Assembly: GCA_029203145.1 (NCBI GenBank)
Contig: CP119309.1
Span: 2,319,001 to 2,383,000, forward strand
From: Candidatus Brevundimonas phytovorans
GTDB taxonomy: Bacteria; Pseudomonadota; Alphaproteobacteria; Caulobacterales; Caulobacteraceae
Reading direction: 5' to 3'
Length of the DNA: 64,000 nt
The notes under the pieces were generated by a model. It saw only the letters and a list, made by a program, of their open reading frames with translations. It had not been told where the DNA came from and ran no database searches. Each line of letters starts with the position of its first letter. Position 1 is the stretch's first letter. Positions 33,036-41,828 of this stretch are shown piece after piece. Both the position numbers and the translations under genes were made by a program.

Positions 33036-33898
33036 GCCCGGCCCCCCAGCTTGTAGGCGGTCAGGCCGCAGGTCTGCAGCTGAGCCACCGCCGGACCGCT
33101 GACGCGTTCGGAGTGACCGATATAGAGGGTGGCGCCGGGGGCCATCATCGGGGTGAAGCGGCTCCAGACCATCTCCTGGGTCGCGTCGTCGAAATAGATG
33201 ACCACGTTGCGGCAGAAGATGACGTCGAACTTGCCCTTCATGGGCCAGTCGCCGATCAGGTTCAGCTCGCGGAAGCTCACCAGACGACGCAGGGTCGCGT
33301 CGGCGCTGAAGCAGCCGGGACGGCCGGCGACCGGCGTGAAATGCTTGCGCCCCGAGGCGGGCACAGGCGACAGCAACTCGTCGGAATAGACGCCCGCCGC
33401 GCCCTCGGCCACCATATTGGGGTCGATGTCGGTGGCCAGGATGCGGACGTCCAGATCCGCCGCTTCCGGCAGGACGTCCAGCACGGTCAGGGCCATGGAA
33501 TAGGGCTCCTGACCGTTGGAGCAGGCCGCCGACCACAGCCGCACCCGCCCCCCGGCCCGCGCCCGCGCCGCCAGTTCCGGCATGACCTTGTCGCGCAGGT
33601 GATCGAAGTGGTGCGGCTCGCGATAGAAGCGGGTGACGTTGGTGGTCAGGGCCGCGGTCATGGCCTGACGCTCGTCCACGCCCTCGACGCCCTCGATCAG
33701 GGCGCAGTAGTCGCGGAAGCTGCGCAGACCCAGCACGCGCAGGCGCTTGGCCAGACGCGAATAGACCAGGGCGGCCTTGCCCTCGCTCAGGGCGATGCCG
33801 GCGTGGGCGTGCAGGGTCTGGGCGATGTGGCGGAAGTCCTCGGCGGTGAAGACGAACTCGCCTTCGACCAGGGACGTGCGCCCGGCGGCGTTGGTCAT
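33032..33898 (-). CDS. cheR: CheR chemotaxis receptor methyltransferase, main che operon
   Basis: A 288-residue methyltransferase with ALTTNVTRFYREPHHFDHLR, SAM-binding VRLWSAACSNGQEPYSMALT, VRILATDIDPNMVAEGAAGV and FDVIFCRNVVIYFDDATQE. The beta-subdomain expected to bind receptor pentapeptides lies between the last two. Starts and stops overlap cheW and cheB by four bases each, so expression is tightly coupled. Confidence 0.95.
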   Translation of the reverse strand: MTNAAGRTSLVEGEFVFTAEDFRHIAQTLHAHAGIALSEGKAALVYSRLAKRLRVLGLRSFRDYCALIEGVEGVDERQAMTAALTTNVTRFYREPHHFDHLRDKVMPELAARARAGGRVRLWSAACSNGQEPYSMALTVLDVLPEAADLDVRILATDIDPNMVAEGAAGVYSDELLSPVPASGRKHFTPVAGRPGCFSADATLRRLVSFRELNLIGDWPMKGKFDVIFCRNVVIYFDDATQEMVWSRFTPMMAPGATLYIGHSERVSGPAVAQLQTCGLTAYKLGGRA

Positions 33899-34368
33899 GC
33901 GGCTTCGGCTTCGCTTTCAGCCGGCAGGACGTGGTTGAGGTCGATCAGGCTGATCATGCGGCCGCCCTCGACGGCGAAGATGCCCTGGACGAAGGTCTTC
34001 ACATGGTCGCTGGCGACGTCGGGCGTCGGCTGGATGGTGGAATCGGTCAGTTGCACGATGTCCGACACCGCATCGACCAGCAGGCCGACCAGACGGCTGC
34101 CGATATGGGCCACCATGATGACGTGGCGGGCCGTGGGCTCGGCCGTGGCCAGGCCGAAGCGGGCGCCCAGGTCGATGATCGGCAGGACGATGCCGCGCAG
34201 GTTGATCACGCCCTTCATGTAGGACGGCGAGCGCGGCAGGGGCGTCGCCGGGGTCCAGCCGCGGATTTCGCGGACGTTCATGATGTCGACGCAGAATTCC
34301 TGCTCGCCGATGCGGAAGGCGATCAGTTCGCGGTCGGCGCCGGCGACGTTGGAGGTGACTTCGGTCAT
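33895..34368 (-). CDS. cheW: CheW adaptor, main che operon
   Basis: A 157-residue CheW (ELIAFRIGEQEFCVDIMNVR EIRGW, SPSYMKGVINLRGIVLPIID, VGLLVDAVSDIVQL). It bridges McpA and CheA in the polar array. It begins 5 bases after the cheA stop and overlaps cheR by four bases. Confidence 0.95.
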   Translation of the reverse strand: MTEVTSNVAGADRELIAFRIGEQEFCVDIMNVREIRGWTPATPLPRSPSYMKGVINLRGIVLPIIDLGARFGLATAEPTARHVIMVAHIGSRLVGLLVDAVSDIVQLTDSTIQPTPDVASDHVKTFVQGIFAVEGGRMISLIDLNHVLPAESEAEAA

Positions 34369-34373
34369 GGTGT

Positions 34374-36653
34374 TCAGCTCGCCATCTTCAGTTCGGGGCG
34401 GTTGGATTTGCGGCGCCCGGCGAGGACCAGGGCGTCGATGTCGAGGATCAGGGCGACGCTGCCGTCGCCGAGGATGGTCGCGGCGGAGACGCCGTCGACG
34501 TGGCGGTAGTGGGTTTCCAGGCTCTTGATGACGACCTGGCGCTGGCCGTTGATGGCGTCGACCAGCAGGGCGGCGCGCGAGCCGGCCTCGGTCTCGACGA
34601 TCATGACCACCCCGCCCATCAGGGGCGTGGCGTCGTCACGGAAGCCCATGACCCGGCCCACGTCGACCATGGGCACGAACTCCTCGCGGAAGCGGATCAC
34701 GGCGTCATGGCCGCCGACGTGATGGATATCCTCCACGCGCGGGGTCAGGCTCTCGACGATGGCCGACAGGGGGGCCACCAGGGTCTGCTCGGCGGCGGCG
34801 ACCACCATGCCGTCCAGCACCGCCAGCGTCAGCGGCAGGCTGAGGGTGAAGGTCGAGCCCTTGCCGGGGTTGGAGCTGATCGAGATGCGACCGCCCAGGG
34901 CCTGGATTGAACGACGCACCACGTCCATGCCGACACCGCGACCCGAGACGTCGGTGATGGTCTCGGCGGTCGAGAAGCCGGGCAGGAAGATCAGATTGTC
35001 GACCTCGTCGTCGGTCAGGACGGCGTCCTCGGCGATCAGGCCGCGCTCCACGGCGATGCCGCGCACGCGGGGGCGGTTGATGCCCTTGCCGTCGTCGGCG
35101 ATCTCGATGACGATCCGACCCGAGCGGTGCAGGGCGGCCAGTCGCACGGTGCCCTCGGCAGGCTTGCCGGCGGCCTCGCGCTCCTCAGGGCTTTCCAGGC
35201 CGTGGTCGATGGCGTTGCGCAGCATGTGGGTGATCGGCTCGGCCAGGCGTTCGACCACGGTCTTGTCGACCTCGGTGTCTTCGCCCGATGTGACCAGACG
35301 CACGCGCTTGCCCGTCATCTCGGCGACTTCGCGGACCAGGCGCGGCATGCGCTGGAACACCGACTTCACCGGCTGGGCGCGGATGGCCATGACGCTGTCC
35401 TGGATGTCGCGGGTCAGCAACTCCAGGTCTTCCAGACCCAGGGCGATGTCCGACGACCGGGCCAGGCCGCTCTCCATCACGCGCTGGGCCAGCATGGCCT
35501 GCTGGATGACCAGTTCGCCGACCACGTTGATCAGGCGATCGACACGGTCGAGATCGACGCGGATCGTCACCGGGGCGACGGCGGCGGGGGCCGCGGGCGC
35601 AGCGGCGGCGGGGGCCGCGGGGACCGGAGCGGCGGGCGCGACCGGCTTGGGCGCGGCGGCCGGCGTCGGCGCGGCGGGGGCGACCTGGGGAGCGGCTTCG
35701 GTGGGAGCGGCGGCTGCGGCCAGCAGGGCGGCGAGGTCGAACTCGGGCTCGGCGGGGGCGGCGTCCAGAACCGGCAGCGGCGGCAGGGCGACCGCGGCGG
35801 GTGCGGCCTCTCCGGCCAGGGCGGTGATGCTCAGGTCGCAGTCCATCTCGACGAAGTCGAAGACGTCGCGGACGGCGGCTTCGGAGGCGGCGCCGGTCAG
35901 GTCGATGGTCCAGATCAGATGGGCGTCCTCGGCCTCCAGCGCGTCCAGCGACGGCAGGCCGCTGGCGTCCAGCTGCACCGAGGTCTGACCCAGGCGGCTC
36001 AGTTCGCGCAGCAGCAGGCTGACGTCGTTGGCGCTGGCGTAGAGGCGCGGATGCGGGCGGAAGACGATGCGCCATCCGGCGGCCAGGGGCGCAGACGGCG
36101 GCGCCGACAGGTCGGCCAGGTCCGGCAGGTCGAGCGGCGGCAGGTCCAGCGACGGCAGCTCAGCGGGGGCGCCGAAGTCGGCCAGGTCCAGCGTGAGCGG
36201 CTTGAAGCCGAAGTCATCCTCGTCGTCGGCGACGGCGACGGGCGCAGCGGCCGTGGCCTGGCCGTGGGTCAGAACCTCCAGTTCGGCCACCAGACCGGCC
36301 GAACGCGCGGCGTCCACCGGCGCGCCGGTCCCTTGAGCGGCGGCGATGTGGTCGGCCAGGACGTCGGAGGCGCGCAGCAGGGTCTTGATCGTGACGTCGT
36401 CGCACTCCTTACGGCCCGAGCGCAGCTCGTCCATCAGGGTCTCGAAGACGTGGGCGAAGCGGACCAGGTCTTCCAGACCGAAGGCCCCTGCCCCGCCCTT
36501 GACCGAGTGCACGGCGCGGAAGACGGCGTTGATCGTCTCGATGTCGCCTTCGCCGGTTTCCAGCGCCAGCAGGTTGGTTTCCAGATCGCCCAGCAGTTCG
36601 CTGCACTCCTGGAAGAATGTGACCTTGATGGCCTCGAACGGATCGTCGCTCAT
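34374..36653 (-). CDS. cheA: CheA histidine kinase, main che operon
   Basis: A 759-residue kinase. Hpt domain at residues 1-110 with phospho-His49 in FRAVHSVKGGAGAFGL; a middle CheY-binding-like region around 185-275 (WRIVFRPHPRLYASANDVSL); a long Ala/Pro linker at about 300-370; dimerisation and ATPase domains about 375-610 (LVIQQAMLAQRVMESG, HMLRNAIDHGLESPEEREAA, GRGVGMDVVRRSIQALGGRI); a C-terminal CheW domain to about 755. It phosphorylates the operon's CheYs and CheB. Compared with the CheA at 18976-21801 it has the P2-like region and lacks a receiver. Upstream gene is cheYI, 13 bases away. Confidence 0.96.
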   Translation of the reverse strand: MSDDPFEAIKVTFFQECSELLGDLETNLLALETGEGDIETINAVFRAVHSVKGGAGAFGLEDLVRFAHVFETLMDELRSGRKECDDVTIKTLLRASDVLADHIAAAQGTGAPVDAARSAGLVAELEVLTHGQATAAAPVAVADDEDDFGFKPLTLDLADFGAPAELPSLDLPPLDLPDLADLSAPPSAPLAAGWRIVFRPHPRLYASANDVSLLLRELSRLGQTSVQLDASGLPSLDALEAEDAHLIWTIDLTGAASEAAVRDVFDFVEMDCDLSITALAGEAAPAAVALPPLPVLDAAPAEPEFDLAALLAAAAAPTEAAPQVAPAAPTPAAAPKPVAPAAPVPAAPAAAAPAAPAAVAPVTIRVDLDRVDRLINVVGELVIQQAMLAQRVMESGLARSSDIALGLEDLELLTRDIQDSVMAIRAQPVKSVFQRMPRLVREVAEMTGKRVRLVTSGEDTEVDKTVVERLAEPITHMLRNAIDHGLESPEEREAAGKPAEGTVRLAALHRSGRIVIEIADDGKGINRPRVRGIAVERGLIAEDAVLTDDEVDNLIFLPGFSTAETITDVSGRGVGMDVVRRSIQALGGRISISSNPGKGSTFTLSLPLTLAVLDGMVVAAAEQTLVAPLSAIVESLTPRVEDIHHVGGHDAVIRFREEFVPMVDVGRVMGFRDDATPLMGGVVMIVETEAGSRAALLVDAINGQRQVVIKSLETHYRHVDGVSAATILGDGSVALILDIDALVLAGRRKSNRPELKMAS

Positions 36654-36666
36654 AAGTCTGGTGTCC

Positions 36667-37032
36667 TCAGGCCGCGACGCGACGGACGGCGTCGACCAGC
36701 TTGGCCGGGTCGAAGGGTTTGACGATCCAGCCGGTGGCGCCCGCCTCGCGAGCGCGCTGCTTCTTGGCGGCGTCGCTCTCGGTGGTCAGCACCAGGACCG
36801 GGGTGGCCTTGTGATTGGGGTCGGCGCGCATGCCCTCGATGAAGCCGAAGCCGTCCATGCGGGGCATGTTGATGTCGGTGATGACGATGTCGGGGTTTTC
36901 GGCCCGCAGCACCTCCAGACCGTGGATCCCGTCCTCGGCCTGAACCACGCGATAGCCGGCGTCTTTCAGCGCCAGCATCAGCATGTCCCGCATGGTGCGG
37001 GAATCATCGACGGTCAGGATGGTCTTGGTCAC
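36667..37032 (-). CDS. cheY: CheY response regulator (CheYI position)
   Basis: The GTG at 37032 overlaps the cheX stop as GTGA and gives 121 residues. Acidic pair in TKTILTVDDSRTMRDML, phospho-acceptor Asp53 in IVITDINMPRMDGFGF, Thr in VLVLTTESDAAKKQRA and Lys in GWIVKPFDPAKLVDAV. The TTESDAAKK-ARxAGATGWIVKPF pattern is that of CheY proteins next to cheA in many alphaproteobacteria, sometimes acting as phosphate sinks. Order cheX-cheYI-cheA as in Caulobacter. Confidence 0.94.
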   Translation of the reverse strand: MTKTILTVDDSRTMRDMLMLALKDAGYRVVQAEDGIHGLEVLRAENPDIVITDINMPRMDGFGFIEGMRADPNHKATPVLVLTTESDAAKKQRAREAGATGWIVKPFDPAKLVDAVRRVAA

Positions 37033-37310
37033 GCGAGTTGTCCTTGCGGAGCGAGGTCCGCGGCGGAGGCGCCGAAAGCGCTCCATTGCGAGGCGAAGGC
37101 CTCGGAAACATTGACGAAGATCAAGGCCTGACCATCGGCGCGCCAGGTGGCGAGCGCCGACAGCAGGACCTGAAGGCAGAGCCCCCCCAGCCGCTCGACG
37201 GCGGAACCGTCCAGGGTGGTCTCCTGGCCGCGAACGGCCAGGAGTTGGGTCTTCAGGGGCTCGGCGGCGCGCAGATCAAGCACCGCCGGAAGCGAGAGAG
37301 CCGCCGACAT
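37029..37310 (-). CDS. cheX: STAS-domain protein (CheX position)
   Basis: A 93-residue protein of the STAS fold: LSLPAVLDLRAAEPLKTQLL, then LDGSAVERLGGLCLQVLLSA in place of the phospho-Ser loop, and a final Trp-containing helix. It is not related to the CheX phosphatases of other bacteria; the name follows Caulobacter synteny (mcpA-cheX-cheYI). The ATG shares one base with the mcpA stop (TGATG). A Ser is present at the expected STAS position (DGSAVERL), so regulation by phosphorylation is conceivable. Function unknown. Confidence 0.8.
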   Translation of the reverse strand: MSAALSLPAVLDLRAAEPLKTQLLAVRGQETTLDGSAVERLGGLCLQVLLSALATWRADGQALIFVNVSEAFASQWSAFGASAADLAPQGQLA

Positions 37311-39253
37311 CAGAACTCCTCCCAGCCGTCTTCCGCCGCGACGGGCGCGGGCTTGAGGGCGGCGCCGCCGCGACCGACCGTCTTCATGGCGGCCACGGTC
37401 TGGGCCACCGGCTGGGGCTTGCGAACCTGCGCCGGGGCAGGCTGGCGCGCCGCGACCGGGGCTGCCGCCTGGCCGGTGCGGAAGCGCGACACCGAGGCGG
37501 CCAGAACATCAGCCTCCTGCGCCAGCGAGTGGCTGGCGGCGGTCGACTGTTCGACCATCGCCGCGTTCTGCTGCGTCACCTGGTCCATCTGGTTCACGGC
37601 GGTGTTGACCTGTTGCAGGCCGGTGGCCTGTTCCTGGGCCGAGGCCGAGATTTCCGAGACCAGACCGTCGATTTCGGCGACGCGGCTGACGATGCGTTGC
37701 AGGGCCTGACCGGTCTGGCCGACCAGGCTGACGCCCGCGCCGACCTGCTGGCCCGAGGCCGAGATCAGGGTCTTGATCTCTTTCGCGGCTTCGGCCGAAC
37801 GCTGGGCCAGGGCCCGGACTTCCGAGGCCACCACGGCGAAGCCGCGACCCGCATCGCCCGCACGCGCGGCCTCTACGCCGGCGTTCAGGGCCAGGAGGTT
37901 GGTCTGGAAGGCGATCTCGTCGATGACGCCGATGATGTCGCCGATCTGGTTGGACGAGGCCTCGATCTGGCTCATGGCCGCGACGGCGTCGCGCACCACA
38001 TTGCCGCTGGTCTCGGCGTCGCCGCGCGCCTGCTGCACCACGCTGGAGGCTTGCCGTGCGCCGTCGGCGGTGCGGTTCACCGTGGCGGTGATCTCGTCCA
38101 GGGCGGCGGCGGTCTCTTCCAGGCTGGCGGCCTGTTGCTCGGTGCGGCGCGACAGGTCGTCCGACGCCTGGCTGATCTCGCCGGCGCCCGAGCGGATGGC
38201 GGCGACGTTGCCGACCACGACGGCCACGGCCTGTTCCAGCTGGGCGATGGCGGCGTTGAAATTCGCCTTCAACTGCTCGGCCTTGGGGGCCACGTCGACC
38301 GTCATCCGGTGCGTCAGGTCGCCTTCGGCCATGGCCGACAGACCCACGCCCAGCGCCGTGATGGCGACGCGGTCTTCCTCGGCCGCGCGCGCCTTCTCGG
38401 CCTCGATCTGAGCGCGTTCCTGTTCGGCGGCCGCGCGCTGGGCGACGGCCTCGGCTTCCAGGCGGTCATTGGCGATGGCGGCGTCCTTGAAGGCCAGAAC
38501 CGCGTCGGCCATGTGACCGATCTCGTCCTTGCGACCGATGGCCGGGACCTCGATCGTCTTGTCGCCGCCGGCCAGGCGACGCATGGCCGCCGTCATGGCG
38601 GTGATGGGTTTGGCGATCAGACCGGTCACGACGAAGCCCGCCACAATGGCGATCACGGCGGCGGCGATCAGGCCGATCAGCAGGCTGATCGACGCCGTTC
38701 GGGTGGCCGCGTCCTGTTCGTCGCGAGCCGCCTGCAAGGCGACGTCATTCTTTGCGCGCAGCGCCTCGACCGCGTCTTCGACCGGCGCGATATAGCCGTC
38801 TGCGGGGCCATTCGGCCCGACCATGGCGACCGCTTCGGCGCGGGTTGCGGGGTTGCGGGCCAGGGCGGAGCCCTTGGTGACGATGTTGTCGAACCAGGCG
38901 TCAGCCGCCTTGTTGGCTTCATCAATATGAGCCGCGCGATCCGGTCCGACCTCGGCGCGAATGTCGGCCAGCGCCTTCTTGAACTTGGCGCGGTGCCCGT
39001 CCACGCGCTCCAGGTAATAGTTGTCGGTCGACAGCAGGAAACCGCGCATCGCGTTTTCCTGCTTTGCCAGATAGAATTCAGCGGTCGAGGTCTGGCGATT
39101 GATCGCGTTTTCCTCGCTCCGTTGCTTGTCTGCGACCTCCAGTTGCCAGAGGTTGTAGCCAATCACGGCGCCCATGGTCGCAATGGCGACAAAGACGGCG
39201 GCAAAGGCTGCGAAAAGTTTTCTAGAAACCGGCAGATTATTGATGAAGCTCAT
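37310..39253 (-). CDS. mcpA: transmembrane methyl-accepting chemotaxis protein (McpA-like)
   Basis: A 647-residue receptor. Membrane helix 1 at residues 12-33, a CHASE3-like periplasmic helical bundle at about 40-185 (QTSTAEFYLAKQENAMRGFL LSTDNYYLERV), helix 2 at about 190-212, HAMP at about 213-268, a second HAMP-like segment, then the signalling coiled coil with the tip EIAFQTNLLALNAGVEAARA. The C-terminus is GWEEF, matching the aromatic pentapeptide that docks CheR and CheB. GGGGGGAAC precedes the ATG. It starts the main che operon, 15 bases after the porin gene on the same strand. In Caulobacter mcpA is CtrA-controlled and polar; I see no own promoter in the 15-base gap. Confidence 0.95.
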   Translation of the reverse strand: MSFINNLPVSRKLFAAFAAVFVAIATMGAVIGYNLWQLEVADKQRSEENAINRQTSTAEFYLAKQENAMRGFLLSTDNYYLERVDGHRAKFKKALADIRAEVGPDRAAHIDEANKAADAWFDNIVTKGSALARNPATRAEAVAMVGPNGPADGYIAPVEDAVEALRAKNDVALQAARDEQDAATRTASISLLIGLIAAAVIAIVAGFVVTGLIAKPITAMTAAMRRLAGGDKTIEVPAIGRKDEIGHMADAVLAFKDAAIANDRLEAEAVAQRAAAEQERAQIEAEKARAAEEDRVAITALGVGLSAMAEGDLTHRMTVDVAPKAEQLKANFNAAIAQLEQAVAVVVGNVAAIRSGAGEISQASDDLSRRTEQQAASLEETAAALDEITATVNRTADGARQASSVVQQARGDAETSGNVVRDAVAAMSQIEASSNQIGDIIGVIDEIAFQTNLLALNAGVEAARAGDAGRGFAVVASEVRALAQRSAEAAKEIKTLISASGQQVGAGVSLVGQTGQALQRIVSRVAEIDGLVSEISASAQEQATGLQQVNTAVNQMDQVTQQNAAMVEQSTAASHSLAQEADVLAASVSRFRTGQAAAPVAARQPAPAQVRKPQPVAQTVAAMKTVGRGGAALKPAPVAAEDGWEEF

Positions 39254-39268
39254 AGTTCCCCCCCGAAC

Positions 39269-39991
39269 TTAAAATGCGTAGCCGAGGGCGCCGACCAGGC
39301 GCCCATCGTAGTTGTCGCCCAGCGCATGGCTGTCGGTGTCGTACCAGCGGACATCCAGAGCCAGTTTCTCGGTCAGCTTGTGCTTCACGCCGACATTCCA
39401 GGCGGCGTATTCGGCGCCGCCGTCGGCGGTGCGGTCGGCGATCGCGGCCGAGGCCTTGGTCTTGGGCCCGACCGCAACCGTGCCCTGCAGTTCGACCCAC
39501 CAGGCCTCCTTGGTCGCGGCGAAGCCGTCAGGCGTGTAGTTGACGCGCAGCCGGGTGTTGACCGGACCCAGCTTGCGCGAGGCGTCGGCCTGATATTCCC
39601 AGTAGTTGGCGTCGACGCCGGCGCGGGTGCCGGGCAGATCGCGGTTCACGACCGCGAAGTCGAACTTGTAGCCGGCGGCTTCGGGGCGCCAGCCGAGGGT
39701 GCTGACGATCTCGGCGTCCGAGCCCTGCGACAGCTTGGCGGTGGAGGCGAAGGCGCTGGCGTAGAAAGCGCCGCTGGAAACCTCGACCGAGCCGTTGACG
39801 CTGGGGTCGCCGGCGCTCTTGCCCAGACCCTTGCCGACATATTCGCTGGCGACGCCGATTTGGGCGTCGAATCTCAGAGTGTCAAAAGACTGCGCCTGGA
39901 CGGCGCTGGCGCCCATCGCAACGGCAAGGCCGGCGAGGAGCGGGATGATGGCGACGCCGTTCTGGCGATTAACGCAACGCTGTTCGAGCAT
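39269..39991 (-). CDS. TorF-family putative outer-membrane porin
   Basis: The ATG at 39991 is preceded by TGAGGTAAAA, so it is preferred over the upstream ATG at 40009; it gives 240 residues. A signal peptide ends SAVQAQ near residue 34. The mature part is a small beta-barrel with features of the TIGR02001/TorF family: DAQIGVASEYVGKGLGKSAG, WEYQADASRKLGPVNTRLRV and the C-terminal AWNVGVKHKLTEKLALDVRW ending LVGALGYAF, with a terminal aromatic for barrel assembly. Substrate unknown. Two inverted repeats lie in the 370 bases upstream. The che operon may be read from this gene's promoter. Confidence 0.82.
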   Translation of the reverse strand: MLEQRCVNRQNGVAIIPLLAGLAVAMGASAVQAQSFDTLRFDAQIGVASEYVGKGLGKSAGDPSVNGSVEVSSGAFYASAFASTAKLSQGSDAEIVSTLGWRPEAAGYKFDFAVVNRDLPGTRAGVDANYWEYQADASRKLGPVNTRLRVNYTPDGFAATKEAWWVELQGTVAVGPKTKASAAIADRTADGGAEYAAWNVGVKHKLTEKLALDVRWYDTDSHALGDNYDGRLVGALGYAF

Positions 39992-40032
39992 TTTTACCTC
40001 AGTGATCATGAGGCTTATGTGACCCGAACAAC

Positions 40033-40060
40033 CGTAGATTTCTGTAAATCAGAAGCTACG
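40033..40060. promoter_or_regulatory. imperfect inverted repeat upstream of the TorF porin
   Basis: CGTAGATTTCTG and CAGAAGCTACG pair across TAAAT with one bulge, about 42 bases upstream of the porin start. A TACGTA hexamer overlaps the right edge (40057-40062); TACGTA-type sites are bound by several FixJ/LuxR-family regulators. It may be an operator. Confidence 0.4.
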
Positions 40061-40278
40061 TATAACTCCGCACTATGAGAGAATCCGTCTGGTGCGGCCG
40101 CCCTGCCCTCAAGCCTTCGTCGGGGCGGCGAGCGGCGAAAGCCCTATCCTTAACGCGCGGAAACCATGTTTGCAGTAATGGCCATTTTTTCGCCCCCATG
40201 CAAAACGGTGATATCGATTAAGACTTGAATGTGGCCGGAGATCATCATGGTTGACGCCCGGTTTGCGAAACATTCGAC

Positions 40279-40318
40279 CAATGTATAGAAGGCGCCCCTC
40301 GACAGATTCTATACATTG
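40279..40318. promoter_or_regulatory. perfect 12-bp inverted repeat upstream of the sensor kinase gene
   Basis: CAATGTATAGAA (40279-40290) and TTCTATACATTG (40307-40318) are exact inverse copies separated by 16 bases, ending 61 bases before the kinase ATG. Its AT-rich arms stand out in this GC-rich sequence. It could be an operator or an mRNA hairpin. The whole 40010-40379 stretch holds no gene I can support. Confidence 0.55.
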
Positions 40319-40379
40319 TTCTTCCACCACCTCACCTTTGGTGATCCAGACGCGTGAGGAAACCCCAATTCAATCCGTG

Positions 40380-41828
40380 ATGGACCACACCCTGCGTCTC
40401 GCGGGCGCCATTTCCCGGCGCCGCTGGAGCGGCCTTGTGCTGGCGCTTGTCGCCGTAGCCGGGGCCGTCGGCTTCAGAAGCCTGCTCGAAGGCCTGGGGC
40501 AGTTCTATTATCTGCCCATGCTGCCGGCGGTGCTGATCACCGCCCTGCTGTCGCGGCGCGCCGCCACCGCCCTGGCCGTCATCCTGTCCATCACCGTCAA
40601 CCTGACCCTGGTGCCGCGCGAAAGCCTGAGCGACGCCGTGACCAACGCCGCCCTGTTCGCGGCGGTGTCGTGGATCCTGGCCGAAATCTGCTGGTCCTTG
40701 CAGAGCCGCACTCGCGACCTGTCGCGCCAGTTGGCGGACAAGGACGCCATGCTCAACACCGCCCTGGCCTCGGTGCCCGTGGTGACGCTGAACGGCGCCG
40801 GCGAGGTGCGCCATCTCAACCCCGCCGCGACCTGCCTGTTCGGCCTGTCGGACGCCGACGCCGCGGGGCGCCCCTTCGCCGACCTGGCGCCCGGCTTCGA
40901 CGCCGCGGCGGTCCTGGCCAAGGGCGCGTCCGGCGGCCCGCTGGCGGCGCGCGACAGCCACTGGACCGGACTGCGCCCGGACGGGACCAGCTTTCCCTTG
41001 AGCATCCAGTACGGTGTGGCCCCCGATGCGGACGGCCATCCTCATATCGCCCTGTGTCTGACCGATCTCAGCCGCTGGCACGCCGCCGACGCCCAGGCGC
41101 GCGAACTGCACGCCCAGTTGAACAAGGTCTGGCGCCTCAACTCCCTGGGCGAGATGGCCGCCACCCTGGCCCATGAGCTGAACCAGCCCCTGAGCGCCGC
41201 CGCCACCTATCTGCACGCCAGCCAGGTGGATATGGAGCGGGCCGGCGTCCTGGGCGACAGCGCCCTGCGCACTGTCGAACTGGCCAAGGGACAGTTGCTG
41301 CGCGCCGGCAAGATCATCCGCCGCATGCGCGAGCTTCTGACGCTGGAGGGCCGCGCGCTGGATCGTGAACGCGCCTCGTCCATGGTCGAGGACGTGGCGC
41401 CCATTCTGACCATGATCGGGTCCAGCAAGGCCGTGGCCATCCGCCTGGAGATCGCCGCCGACGACGACGCGGTTCAGGCCGAACGCATCCAGTTCCAGCA
41501 GGCCATGGTCAACCTGGTCCGCAACGCCGTCGAGGCCGTCAACGATCACGCGGCGGCGCCCGAGGTGGTCATCTTCGGACGGCCGATTTCCGACCGACAC
41601 TACCGGATCAGCGTCGAGGACAACGGCCCTGGCATCGCCGACGATCAGATCGACCGGATCTTCCAGCCGATGACCACCACCAAGACCGGGGGCATGGGTC
41701 TGGGCCTGTCGGTCACGCGCACCATCGTCGAACGCCACGGCGGCCGACTGCAAGTCTCGAGGAGCGCGCTGGGGGGCGCCGCCTTCTCGTTCAACCTTAA
41801 CCGCGAACCGAGCGTCGAGAACGCATGA
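40380..41828 (+). CDS. membrane sensor histidine kinase, FixL/DctB-like, PAS domain
   Basis: The ATG at 40380 gives 482 residues; earlier in-frame codons run through the inverted repeat. Residues 20-110 hold three to four short membrane helices (GLVLALVAVAGAVGF, YYLPMLPAVLITALLS, ATALAVILSITVNLTLVP, ALFAAVSWILAEICW), a KdpD-like membrane domain. Residues 125-245 are PAS (VPVVTLNGAGEVRHLNPAAT). Residues 255-475 are the kinase core: H-box EMAATLAHELNQPLSAAATY, N-box NLVRNAVEAVND, G-box GMGLGLSVTRTIVERHGG. The PAS lacks an obvious haem-binding context, so oxygen sensing is not supported. The stop overlaps the fixJ-like gene as ATGA. Confidence 0.88.
   Translation: MDHTLRLAGAISRRRWSGLVLALVAVAGAVGFRSLLEGLGQFYYLPMLPAVLITALLSRRAATALAVILSITVNLTLVPRESLSDAVTNAALFAAVSWILAEICWSLQSRTRDLSRQLADKDAMLNTALASVPVVTLNGAGEVRHLNPAATCLFGLSDADAAGRPFADLAPGFDAAAVLAKGASGGPLAARDSHWTGLRPDGTSFPLSIQYGVAPDADGHPHIALCLTDLSRWHAADAQARELHAQLNKVWRLNSLGEMAATLAHELNQPLSAAATYLHASQVDMERAGVLGDSALRTVELAKGQLLRAGKIIRRMRELLTLEGRALDRERASSMVEDVAPILTMIGSSKAVAIRLEIAADDDAVQAERIQFQQAMVNLVRNAVEAVNDHAAAPEVVIFGRPISDRHYRISVEDNGPGIADDQIDRIFQPMTTTKTGGMGLGLSVTRTIVERHGGRLQVSRSALGGAAFSFNLNREPSVENA

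Noticed and set aside
40109..40330. 73-residue minus-strand frame in the porin-kinase gap
   Set aside because: No ribosome-binding site or family features, and it runs through the inverted repeat at 40279-40318.
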